Source of the DNA: Primulina eburnea
Taxonomy: Eukaryota > Streptophyta > Magnoliopsida > Lamiales > Gesneriaceae
Reading direction: 5' to 3'
Assembly (NCBI RefSeq): GCF_022965805.1
Contig: NC_133106.1
Coordinates: forward strand, 35,391,913-35,455,912
DNA: 64,000 nt
The notes beneath the pieces were generated by a model. The model did not search any database and was not told the DNA's origin. It saw only the letters and a program-made list of their open reading frames with translations. Made by a program: the position numbers and the translations under genes. Below, piece after piece: positions 23,230 through 32,349 of this stretch (position 1 is its first letter; the number at the start of each line of letters is the position of its first letter).

Positions 23230-24449
23230 ATTTTATCTTCTGCCATAAACTCCATTCCATACTCTAGACGTTTCCAAGGTTTATGTTCCTCGAGAAACTC
23301 TAGCCCAAGAATCAATCGTTCTGATTCTTTTCCTGGAATTCCTTGAATATGAACCTCCAATTCTCCGATATCAATCAGTCCTTGGTAAGTTCCTATCACC
23401 GGTTGTTCCAAATAGTATATTGAATTACAAGGAAATTGATTCCTTTGTTTTGTAATATCAAATACTATTTCTACTTCCTTCCAACCTTCTGGGCATCTGA
23501 GCTTTCCTATTGTAGAAAAACTTTTCAGCTCCTGTTGGGTTTCTATGACAGGCTTTTTATCCCATCTGTAACTTGTAATTCTATCTCCTTGAAAAGATAG
23601 TCTTCTTGGTTCCAATCTAAGACTTTGATTCCTCTGTAGAATCGGTTTGTCTTGGATCTGGATATCTGTTTCCTGTATTAAAGGAAACTCAATTCTTTCT
23701 GGATAAATTGCCTGCGCAACTTTTCCAAATATCTCAGGGATTTCAATAAATTCATTTCTAATAAACAACTCAGAATGATGTGTATTAGATAGAGCATATG
23801 AAATCTGATAGGTAATAGAATATGGTCTATTGCCTTCTTTCATCAACCTTTTTTCCTTAAAATTCTGATGTAATGTCAAGGCTCGGCTGAAATCTCGATC
23901 TGCCAGGTTGTAGGCTATCCTTGGATAGATTACTCCTACAATTTTTTCTGCACAGAGGTTTCTTGAGATTGTTCCCAGTACTGAATCTTGTAGATTCCCC
24001 ATTCTTTTATCGCATATGGCGATATCAATTGGTGAATCTATCCCTTCTTTGAAAGTAGCCTTTATCATAATCTGGATTGCTCCTATATGAATCCAGGACA
24101 TAGTCCTTGCTACTTCTATCTTGAGTTTTTGTAATTCCTCCTTTATTTCTTCGGAAGGAATTAACTGCATCTCCATTCTATTTCCTGTAAGTTCCATTGG
24201 GATTGTCATTTCCCTTCTAGAAACTTTATAGATTAGATGATGCTTTCTGTTTCTTAGGCCAAGACTTTCTAAGAACTTTTCTACCTGTCCTGCAGAGAAA
24301 CCTTGGTATCTCTGTAAGCTCGGATTTTCTCTCATGATTCTTTGAACCATGTTATGAGATATTGTTGTCTGGCTAAAAAACCCAGACAAATCTTCATGTG
24401 TTTCGTGTCGAAACACCTCGTCTTCAGTCAGATTCTGATTCTGTTCCAT
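23214..24449 (-). CDS. caulimovirid movement protein (30K-like)
   Basis: A 411-aa frame directly upstream of pol and downstream of the coat protein, the place of the cell-to-cell movement protein in caulimovirids that order genes CP-MP-pol. The central part (about 75-260: WIHIGAIQIMIKATFKEGID, then DKRM, RDFSRALTL and ISYALSNTHHSELF) has the beta-rich pattern with a conserved Asp seen in 30K-superfamily proteins. The C-terminal 60 residues contain an LILGLEFL stretch reminiscent of a degenerate protease-like beta unit. The frame is open throughout. It overlaps the coat-protein ORF by 26 bp and pol by 16 bp. Confidence 0.8.
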   Translation of the reverse strand: MEQNQNLTEDEVFRHETHEDLSGFFSQTTISHNMVQRIMRENPSLQRYQGFSAGQVEKFLESLGLRNRKHHLIYKVSRREMTIPMELTGNRMEMQLIPSEEIKEELQKLKIEVARTMSWIHIGAIQIMIKATFKEGIDSPIDIAICDKRMGNLQDSVLGTISRNLCAEKIVGVIYPRIAYNLADRDFSRALTLHQNFKEKRLMKEGNRPYSITYQISYALSNTHHSELFIRNEFIEIPEIFGKVAQAIYPERIEFPLIQETDIQIQDKPILQRNQSLRLEPRRLSFQGDRITSYRWDKKPVIETQQELKSFSTIGKLRCPEGWKEVEIVFDITKQRNQFPCNSIYYLEQPVIGTYQGLIDIGELEVHIQGIPGKESERLILGLEFLEEHKPWKRLEYGMEFMAEDKMWKIQ

Positions 24450-25869
24450 CAGATTCTTCTTGACTTAAGACGACTTCTTCTTCTTCATATATACTTTCAT
24501 CTGAGGCGATATCCTCAAATCGGTATACTTGAATAAGATCTTGGTAATAAACTGCTTCTTCAATATCCGGAGTAGGATCAAAACGTTTAATACCTCTTTT
24601 CTCATTCTCTGGACAATTGGTCGAGATATGACCTCTTGCTCCACATGTCCAGCAATTACAATCCTTGAAACTTTCATTGGCTCTAGTATGAGCTCTTCTG
24701 AAAGTTTTCTTTGTAGGTGTTCTTCCTGTGTTTCGAGATGAGCTCGATGCTTGGGATGATATCCTACTTCTTGATGGTCCGCTTCTTTGTCCAGATTTAT
24801 AAGATCTGGCTTTCTGTCTAGACCATATGGTTCTTGGTTTCCAAGAACTTCTTCCACTTCGTGCATAAGGATGAGTCCTAAAACTTTTCCTTTTATGCTT
24901 CTGTGGTTTACTTCCAATAATTGTTGGAAGATCATTTTCCTTACAACACAAAGGAGTTCTTTTGTTGATACCCCTTAGTCGTTTGTAATTCTTTTGTAAT
25001 GCTGCCATGTGACACCATTCTGCTAATTTCCCTTTAAGGAAAGAGGCTCTTCTTGCCAATGTATCTGGATTACCAGGTATGTATTCCCTTATGAGCATTT
25101 CTCTCCAAGGGCTTGGCATTTTTGCGAAGAAAAGCTGCATAGCTATATCTTCTTCGACTCCTGAATTCCATCTATATTTGGTGAATAACATAATGTATTC
25201 ATCTACCAAACATATATCATGTAATTCAAGACTATACAGAGCTTGAGTATATTTTTTCTTCTTCTCTGTATCTTGACTGTTGAAATAGTCTACCCCTATA
25301 AAGTGTGCTTTGAATAGGGTAGCCATCTTTCCAGCGATCTCGCTAAGAGATTCCCCAACTAGGACTGACTCTTTCATGTCTGCTGAAGTCATGTCCCAAG
25401 CAATTTTTACTGATCCCATAAGACTCATTTCCAAAAGTTTAATGAATCCTTCTTTGTTGAGATCAAGTGTTCCTGCTGCAATTCTCATAGCAGATGTCCA
25501 ATCGTCTATGAGATCTTCTCTGTTTTTGAAGTCCAATACATCAAGGTTAAGCATAACCCCGTAAGGATGTATAGGATCTAAGACAGTTTTCCCATAGGGT
25601 GTTTGGTGCAAAGGAATTTGAGTTCTCCTTGCCCTTGTTCCCGCTGGGTGTGATCCTCCACCGGTATGGAAATCAGTCTGAGATTCTCTCATATTTACAT
25701 TATGAGATCCCATACTTTCCCTTGGTGGTTCCTGAGAAGATGACCAGGTTATTGCATGTGGTGTTTCACCTACTGCTGTATTCATCTTTAGATCTACTAC
25801 TTTGAGATTTGCGAAAGATTCCGCAAGCTCTTGTAGATCCTCCAAACCAATCCTTTCTAAAGTTGTCAT
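24424..25869 (-). CDS. caulimovirid coat protein with CCHC zinc knuckle
   Basis: A 481-aa capsid protein. The middle (about 95-300) has the alpha-helical capsid pattern of reverse-transcribing viruses, followed by a strongly basic Ser/Arg/Lys region (about 300-395), and then one CCHC zinc knuckle, CWTCGARGHISTNC, at residues 406-419, which binds pregenomic RNA. The tail is very acidic (EEEE runs, about 455-481), as in caulimovirid coat-protein precursors. The start codon overlaps the stop of the preceding ORF as ATGA. No disabling mutation is visible. Confidence 0.92.
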   Translation of the reverse strand: MTTLERIGLEDLQELAESFANLKVVDLKMNTAVGETPHAITWSSSQEPPRESMGSHNVNMRESQTDFHTGGGSHPAGTRARRTQIPLHQTPYGKTVLDPIHPYGVMLNLDVLDFKNREDLIDDWTSAMRIAAGTLDLNKEGFIKLLEMSLMGSVKIAWDMTSADMKESVLVGESLSEIAGKMATLFKAHFIGVDYFNSQDTEKKKKYTQALYSLELHDICLVDEYIMLFTKYRWNSGVEEDIAMQLFFAKMPSPWREMLIREYIPGNPDTLARRASFLKGKLAEWCHMAALQKNYKRLRGINKRTPLCCKENDLPTIIGSKPQKHKRKSFRTHPYARSGRSSWKPRTIWSRQKARSYKSGQRSGPSRSRISSQASSSSRNTGRTPTKKTFRRAHTRANESFKDCNCWTCGARGHISTNCPENEKRGIKRFDPTPDIEEAVYYQDLIQVYRFEDIASDESIYEEEEVVLSQEESDGTESESD

Positions 25870-26240
25870 CCGATCAATTTCTTTTCTGAGACAGACTTGA
25901 TTAGATTGATCATCTTTTCTTCTTCAGTTAAAGGTTTTGACACCACTCTGGCCTTCCCTTGTTGATGTAACAAAGGTTCGGTACCAAAGGATGGTGGTAA
26001 CCAGCCTCCTGAAGTTCTTTTACTAGAACTTGGTTGTTGTTCTAGTTTCTGTATTCTTGTTTGAATATCCTTTAAGATTTCAAGAATTTCTTCTTGTTTT
26101 TCTAGGACCTTTTCAATCCTTTGAGGTACATAATATAGCATATTGCCATAATTTTGTACCGTTTTCTGTATTTCTCTAAGATCCAGAGAGAGCTTAGAGG
26201 AGTCTGGTACTATCTCCAGAAATTTATTATTCTGAATCAT
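25866..26240 (-). CDS. virion-associated-protein-like small ORF
   Basis: A 124-aa protein encoded just before the coat protein, as is the virion-associated protein of caulimoviruses. Residues about 40-70 form an obvious coiled coil with Ile/Leu heptads (IEKVLEKQEEILEILKDI), followed by a Ser-rich linker and a Lys-rich C-terminus that could bind nucleic acid. This architecture of an N-terminal oligomerising coil and a basic tail matches that protein family, but sequence identity was not tested. The stop overlaps the coat-protein ATG. Confidence 0.65.
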   Translation of the reverse strand: MIQNNKFLEIVPDSSKLSLDLREIQKTVQNYGNMLYYVPQRIEKVLEKQEEILEILKDIQTRIQKLEQQPSSSKRTSGGWLPPSFGTEPLLHQQGKARVVSKPLTEEEKMINLIKSVSEKKLIG

Positions 26241-26287
26241 AAATTTTTACCTGAGGGTGCTGTTGTTTCCCTTCGTAGATCTTCTGT

Positions 26288-26485
26288 CTATACAGATCCA
26301 TTGTTCTCTGAAGAATTTCTTCTGAGTAGATTTTGAAGTATGTTTTTACGGTTCTTTAAACCTTGTAAACGCATACATTTCGTTCTAAGTTCAGTGAAGC
26401 ATGTACTTCGCTGTAATTCTTGTTCTAATTGATTTATTTCCAGGGAAATAAGTTCAATTTCGAACTGGATGGTAGTCCCTGGCAT
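26288..26485 (-). CDS. small coiled-coil viral ORF (65 aa)
   Basis: The frame opens 2 bp after the stop of the 97-aa ORF and ends 47 bp before the next start, so it is part of the viral ORF chain. The sequence is almost wholly helical with Leu/Ile heptads (residues about 8-45) and a basic middle. Function unknown. Tight packing between neighbours argues that it is real. Confidence 0.6.
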   Translation of the reverse strand: MPGTTIQFEIELISLEINQLEQELQRSTCFTELRTKCMRLQGLKNRKNILQNLLRRNSSENNGSV

Positions 26486-26487
26486 AT

Positions 26488-26781
26488 TTAACAGATCATT
26501 GAAGATCTGGTCTTTTCGGCCTGTAAGAGTCTACCTTTTGTGTATGCAAGGTTTTGCAAACACTGCTGTCTTTCATCAGGAGATAAATTTCCTGATTCAA
26601 TGAGTTGTTTCAGATGCTTTATAGAACATCTGAATAGCTCTATTCGGAAACTAATGTTTCTGGAATAGAGATTGAAATGATTTCGGGGATTCCTAAATCC
26701 TTTCATTTCTTGATACATGACATATACCGTCATTTGTCTGATGTTTCCATCAGATCTGTACCATAACTTGGTGGTCACCAT
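26488..26781 (-). CDS. first viral ORF after the primer-binding site (97 aa)
   Basis: It starts about 200 bp downstream of the primer-binding site and is the first longer ORF of the viral chain. It is basic, with a helical second half, and I recognise no family. It occupies the place of small ORFs of unknown or regulatory role found at the start of other caulimovirid genomes. The frame is intact. Confidence 0.6.
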   Translation of the reverse strand: MVTTKLWYRSDGNIRQMTVYVMYQEMKGFRNPRNHFNLYSRNISFRIELFRCSIKHLKQLIESGNLSPDERQQCLQNLAYTKGRLLQAEKTRSSMIC

Positions 26782-26978
26782 TGGGACATACCTCTGTTCT
26801 CCTGTTTCTGATATCTAACGATAGTTAGATAAACTTGTGTATATTCCAAAATATTGGAATAGTTCTTGTAAATTATTCTCCTCGAACTAAAGTTCGGATT
26901 CATAATTTTTTCGAAATTCTCCTTCTCATACATTTAGTTACTAGTAATAATAAAATTTTCGTGTTTGAAATAAATTAA

Positions 26979-26994
26979 CCATGCTCTGATACCA
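26979..26994 (-). promoter_or_regulatory. viral minus-strand primer-binding site (initiator tRNA-Met)
   Basis: The minus strand reads TGGTATCAGAGCATGG, matching the consensus site where the 3' end of plant initiator tRNA-Met primes reverse transcription in Caulimoviridae. It defines map position 1 of the viral genome. The integrated copy begins within about 10-15 bp of it. Confidence 0.92.
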
Positions 26995-27156
26995 TTTTTG
27001 AAGCGCGGAGGATTAATTAAAAGAAAATAGAGAATAAGGGTAGTTTTGTCAATTTTATAGGTTTAGGGAGTTAAAAGAGAGTTTTTGATGGCTAGGGAGC
27101 TAGGGACAAGTTAAGTTTGGGTTTAGGGATTTATGAGCAATTTCCCCATAAATATT

Positions 27157-30000
27157 TTTACAAATAACCTTTATTCATTTAAAATAGAGATTATGTATAA
27201 ATACAATTAGGGTATATTACTTAAAATTAAACTAATTTATATATATTTCTTAATGATTATAAATTAGGTAATTTGTAATTTTGTAAAACCTAAACATTTT
27301 TCAGCGCAATGACACAAATAGTAGCGAGGCTAACGAGAGTGGATAGAGGTGGTTGTCTCAGTTACTATTTTCGTCGAGTAGTTTTGATAAAAGAGAGTCT
27401 CATGCATCATATTTATTTGTTAAAAGGTTAAGTTAGTTTATATTATATTTAGAATGAAAAATAATATTTTGGACATAAAAAATAGATCAGATCAGACATG
27501 TATCACCAAATATATATGTAAGACTGTCTCGTAAGTGTTTCTATGATTTTTTATATAAATTTATATTTTTTATTTGTAATCAAAATTTGAATCTATCATT
27601 ATTAATTTATCATCTTAATATTTAATTTTTTTATGCTAAAATTTTGACTTGGCCAATTCTCACAAAATATCTTTGCCTTCTTTATCAAAAGTTAATTATG
27701 TATTTCTCCGGTGACTCACGTATATATTTGTGATATGGATCAATTTGATTTATATTTATAATAAAAAAATAATGTTTTTAACATAAAATAATATTTTTTA
27801 TGGATAATGTCAGGTAAAAAAATGACGGTCTCATGTGAATTTTTATGAAACTCGATCATGCATTTTCCAAAAAAACAAGAAAGAAGTTACTTATGTAGAT
27901 CATGAAATTGAAGTGAATAATGCTTAATTTATTTTTAATTCATTTCAATTCTATTTGGATATATTTGGATATACGGATTTGTCATAAATAATATAGTTTT
28001 TCCATTATAATATTTTAGTCCAAGTACATTGAGTTTTCGATCGATATTTTGGGTCAATAGTTGAGCCTAACCCAACTTGTGTATAAAATTATTATTAATC
28101 AAAACGTGATAGAAAAGTTTCATTTTATTGACTTTTTTTAAAAAAAACGTGGATCGTAAATTTGAGATGTGTAGGATCTCAGATAAAAAAAATTGCAAAA
28201 AAAATCACAACAAATTGCACGAAAGTAAGTTGATCTGAAAAAATCGAACACGAAATTTGATAATCATAATTCATAATATAATAACGTTGATAAAAAATGC
28301 GTACCATATATATGAAATTATAGGACATTAGTGGTTTCTCTCAGCAGAATCTTTTTACAACGATTGAAAGAGTTTTGTTTAAGATGATAAAAGATGATGT
28401 ATATAATATATAAATCTTATCTCGAATGTTGTAATATTTATGATAACATGAAGCAGAATGTTATATTACACAAATAAATAATTTAATTTTAAAATAACAC
28501 AAAGATGATTATGCACAAGTGAACATATTTGTGTGATACCTCATGATAAAATAATCACTAGAAAAAAATCGAGTTTACAAAACATATACTAATAAATAAA
28601 CGAAAGACTATAATCTTTAACGAGTCAAGGAAGTAAGTCGCATTCTAAATATTAACAAAAATAATCAAAACACAATAATGCAAATCTTTGTGGCCGAACT
28701 TTGGAGCAACAAAACAATGATTCAATCAACACTTTGTACGAGAGTGTTTTCTTCAAGTGTTTGTGATATGTCAAAATATGTTTTCAAGTGTCACCTACAC
28801 GTCATGGCGGACAAGTGAAACAACGATACTTCGTCTTTACGTGTTCTTCAGAAAATTCTCCCGATCTTTCTCTGTTTTCTCGTATCTTGCTCGTGCATTG
28901 GGCAACAACTATTTTGAACATATAAATACTTATTTTGATCTTGGTATGATATATTGAATATATGCCTACAAGATTTAAAAAAAAATTATGAGTAAACAAA
29001 CTATTTTAAATTTTACATATCAAATATAGATTTTAAGAAACTCAAAATTTTAGAATGACATAACTATTAATATACAATCTCACTTAAATTTTTATTTTTT
29101 TAAGAAATAGTGTCTTGTAATGTAAGTCACGTTCCCTTTCAATAATTTCAAGTATTCGACCTTTTTAAATCAGTTCTTTAAAATATTTATAAATAATAAC
29201 AAATAAAATAATCAAATTCTATCATTGAAAATTATTAGCAATAAATAAGTTAAAATCACTTTCATATTAAAAAAAGAAAACAAAAAGACTAGGAATGTAT
29301 CAAAGCACGTAATAGATTGACTGAGGAATGTATCAAAGCACATAATGGGGAATTTATAAGTTTTTTGAGTTTAAGCAACAAGTTGTGGGATCAGGCGAAA
29401 AAGATGGAGAACGATAAAATAATTGATTGACTGATAATTAAATGACTTTTGCTGAAGTGCTATTGTTTATGGTGGTGGAATGACACGAAGAATGTTACAA
29501 TTTATTGTCTTCTTTTAACTTGTTAAAAACAGAGAATTTTTTTGTAATAAATTATGATTTTGTCTATATGACATCTAATAAAATTATATTTCTTGAATGA
29601 ATCGCATACAAAATATATATTACATTGTGTACGGCAAGAATATTGCCCAAAGTCAATCAAATGAAACCAGTCCATTTTTTTTAATACTCAAAAATAAAAG
29701 AAGAAAATAAATTAAACCAAAAAAAAACCCCATTTATATGCTCAAGTCTCCTCCTAAGTCCTAATATAAAACTTTAGTATTGCTGCTTGTGTAATTGTTT
29801 ATTTTTTTTTTAAATGTAACTCGGGCCTCGCCTATTATAGTATATTTTTACAAATGTGCCCCTTTTATGTAATAGTTGGGATGAACTCACTTAGAGGTGT
29901 TCAAACCTTTGCGGAACCGAGGTACACCAAAGAACTTCACATGCAAATCAAAAGCACATTCACTTTATGTCCCAACAACCATGAAAGCCAATCTGAGTTC
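27157..30000. other. intergenic, AT-rich, decayed repeat fragments
   Basis: No supported gene. Blocks near 27380-27540 and 27690-27860 contain diverged GAGTCTCAT/GACGGTCTCAT ends around an AATGAAAAATAATATTTT core. They look like decayed relatives of the GAGACGGTCTCAC MITE found intact further right. Around 29290-29345 an AGGAATGTATCAAAGCAC segment is repeated twice in tandem. Confidence 0.4.
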
Positions 30001-30015
30001 AACTTCTCCTAGTCA

Positions 30016-32345
30016 TCAGCTCCTCCCATCAGACAACGTAAGCACGGTGTTCATCTGAGAAGATGGTGCCAAGGTCGAAGTTGTGGTATTCTCTGGATCA
30101 CCTAAACTAGACGAATTGTAGCTCGAAGAAGCTTGATTGTTTCCGGGCTTAGGCTTGGGTTCACCTCTTACCTTCAGGTCCATTAGATCAGATATTAAGC
30201 CAGGCTGTGTTATAGTGAGTCTGTCAACATCAGTCTCACCAGTAAGCATTCGGACAACTTTCGACATGGAGGGCCGAAGCTTGGGGGAATCTTGAGTGCA
30301 GAGTAAACCGATCTTCAAGAACCTGCAGGCTTGTTCGGCGTCAAAATCTCCATCAAGTGATGTGTCCACTAGCACTACAAGCTCCTTTCTCTCGTAAAGT
30401 TTCCATGTCTGCGACGAAATTTTGATGGTCATGAAAGTGATAGAGAGAAATACGATCAGGTTAATATGTTCATGTGGTCTATGGAGCCAAGTAGAATTTG
30501 AGCCATGAAGGTCGAAAATTAATCATCAAAGATACATCTATCCCCGTTAAAATCTGGAAGAGGGATATAAACTCGAGACATATCATTAACAGTGAGCTTT
30601 TTTGAGTGGTTATCAATACAGGGCCACGAGCCCAGAGACCAAGCCTATAGTGGTAGACTACGAAATTGGAAAATACCCCAATTTAATTTAATACTGCATT
30701 GTTTGTTGTGGAGCCAATGTATGGCATATATGACACAACTTAACTGATATTAGTAAATATAAATTGCAACTCAGGGTGATAGGAGGGCATTTATAACTAC
30801 TAGTAAATATGGTTATCCCCACATTACAAACACAGAAAACATTTCAAAAGAGTTTACGGAGGAGGCAAAACTTAAGCGACATAGTGGTCACTAAAGAAGT
30901 TCATACCGTCTCAAGAATATACTGTTCTTCCGGAGGTAATCGTGTATTAGTGTTGCATCTTCCGCTTACTATTTCAATAATCAGAACACCAAAACTGTAA
31001 ATATCCGCCTTCCGTGTCAACTGCCCTCTCACAGCATACTCCGGTGCCAAATAACCTCTGCAACAACAAAATTGTGTTCACTCTATTACAGTTTTTTTGG
31101 AATATTTATAACAAGAAAAAGGGGGAAAACTCAGAAGAGTATTTGAAGTGATATTTGCAGATGAAACAGTCCAAGAAGATTTTACAACTTACAGAGTTCC
31201 CGCCACACGTGTACTGACATGAGTCATGCTGGCAGGGATGAGCTTTGCAAGACCGAAATCTGATATTTTTGGAGTCAAGTCTTTGTCCAGAAGAATGTTG
31301 CTTGCTTTAATATCACGGTGGATTATATGTGGTCTCACTCCCTCGTGAAGATATGCGAGTCCTCTTGCAACTCCTAAACAAATTTTAACTCGTGTTTGCC
31401 AGCTAAAGTAGATGTTGCTGTGACCTCTGTCTGCAGAAAGATTTTAAGTATATGAGAGTGTACACCTTGTCAAATCAAGATCGTTTGTTCAACACGTGAT
31501 TATATCATCCGTAAAAAAGCCACCATGGGATGATGGGAAACAAAGATAAAAAGAGTTAATTTTGGATCTCTTATTGCAGATTAAGAATAAAATTAGACTC
31601 CATTTGACAAAGTACCATACACTGAACTCAAGAACAAACTATCGCGAGAGGAGTACCAAGAAGTGTTCTTGCCAGGCTGTTATTCTCGAGGTAGTTATAG
31701 ACAAGAATTCGATGTGTGTCTTCAACACAGCAACCGTAAAGCTTAACCAAATTTTCATGATCTATATCTGAAAACATTTGAATCTCGGTCAAGAACTCTT
31801 TGACTCCTTGTCTCGACTCAGCAGATAAAACCTTTATTGCTGCCATTTGCCCATCCCTAAGTTTTCCCTGTTATTCCAAGAGAGTCATATTAAATAATAG
31901 CCATCTCAAAACCATTAATGCTATAATCTTTTATCAGAAATTTAAAACATATACTTCAATGACCTTATAAACGGAGCCGAATCCTCCCTCTCCTATTTTA
32001 TTCTCTGGATGAAAATCATTGGTAGCAATTCTCAATTCCTTGTACATATAAAGATTAACATTGCAGACTCCCGCAAGATCTGCACAAAATTACATCTTGT
32101 CACAACGATTTAAAATAGACAAATATACAAATATAAATGAAAAAAAGTTATGATTGGCTTACAAGTGAAAAAAGGTCACTCTATAGTCCAAAAGGAAAGA
32201 GTGGATGCGATTTATACAAAAGAGCTGCCAAACAAATTTTTAAAAGAACTTTCATGTAAAGAAGCTTCATATTACCATCTCCAAATTCAGGATGTCTCGA
32301 TGTAGAATCCAAGCTTCTACGACGGAGGAAGGGAAGACAGGTCAT
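30016..32345 (-). CDS. CRPK1: receptor-like cytoplasmic kinase, CRPK1-like
   Basis: Serine/threonine kinase; Arabidopsis COLD-RESPONSIVE PROTEIN KINASE 1 is a plasma-membrane RLCK that phosphorylates 14-3-3 proteins to limit freezing tolerance. Six exons join in phase to 392 aa (Arabidopsis 390): 32276-32345, 31964-32079, 31657-31867, 31193-31430, 30907-31057, 30016-30408. Seen directly: glycine loop IGEGGFG (about 52-58), ATP-binding Lys in AAIK (74), catalytic HRD 170-172 followed by IKASN, DFG 190-192, activation segment with STRVAGT, and APE 216-218. The Ser/Thr-rich tail is not conserved with kinases in general, but the [13 protein letters not shown] segment is typical of CRPK1 relatives. 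No signal peptide or transmembrane segment; a Cys near the N-terminus could be lipidated. Kinase class is certain, orthology likely. Confidence 0.9.
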
Positions 32346-32349
32346 GACT

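Larger units (their letters stand above)
18870..26994 (-). mobile_element. endogenous caulimovirid (pararetrovirus) genome, one apparently complete copy
   Basis: A linear copy of about 8.1 kb of a circular plant DNA virus genome. In minus-strand order it has a tRNA-Met primer site, three small ORFs, coat protein, movement protein, protease-RT-RNase H, transactivator-like protein, promoter and poly(A) signal. No integrase is encoded, as expected for Caulimoviridae. The seven main frames are open and meet with tiny gaps or overlaps (ATGA at 25866-25869; 26, 16 and 14 bp at later junctions), typical of polycistronic translation in this family. The copy is cut near the primer site, where the open-circular viral DNA has its minus-strand gap. 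Coat protein before movement protein, each separate from pol, resembles cavemo-/solendovirus order more than caulimovirus order; the genus is not settled. The left boundary (about 18870-18900) is approximate. Confidence 0.88.
18716..27156. mobile_element. Mutator-like element boundaries (TIRs plus 9-bp TSD) enclosing a caulimovirid genome
   Basis: ATAAATATT occurs at 18716-18724 and again at 27148-27156. Directly inside, the left arm starts GGGGATTTTG (18725) and the right arm, read inwards on the opposite strand, starts GGGGAAATTG (27147). Aligned by hand without gaps, the two arms agree at about 76 of 120 positions, and weaker similarity continues inwards to about 18865 on the left and 27005 on the right. 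Long diverged TIRs with a flush 9-bp direct repeat are the hallmark of Mutator-like elements (MULEs) and their MITEs. The right arm stops about 10 bp from the viral primer-binding site. The enclosed sequence is viral, with no transposase seen, so the transposon part is a non-autonomous element of about 0.3 kb split by, or carrying, the virus. Confidence 0.75.

Noticed and set aside
19860..26781. Interpretation of the viral block as an LTR Gypsy retrotransposon
   Set aside because: There are no direct LTRs and no integrase; separate movement protein, coat protein and transactivator-like ORFs and a tRNA-Met site indicate a caulimovirid.
26979..26994. tRNA-Met-like sequence considered as a tRNA gene
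   Set aside because: Only the 3' acceptor complement is present, with no cloverleaf, and it lies at the start of a pararetrovirus genome; it is the primer-binding site.
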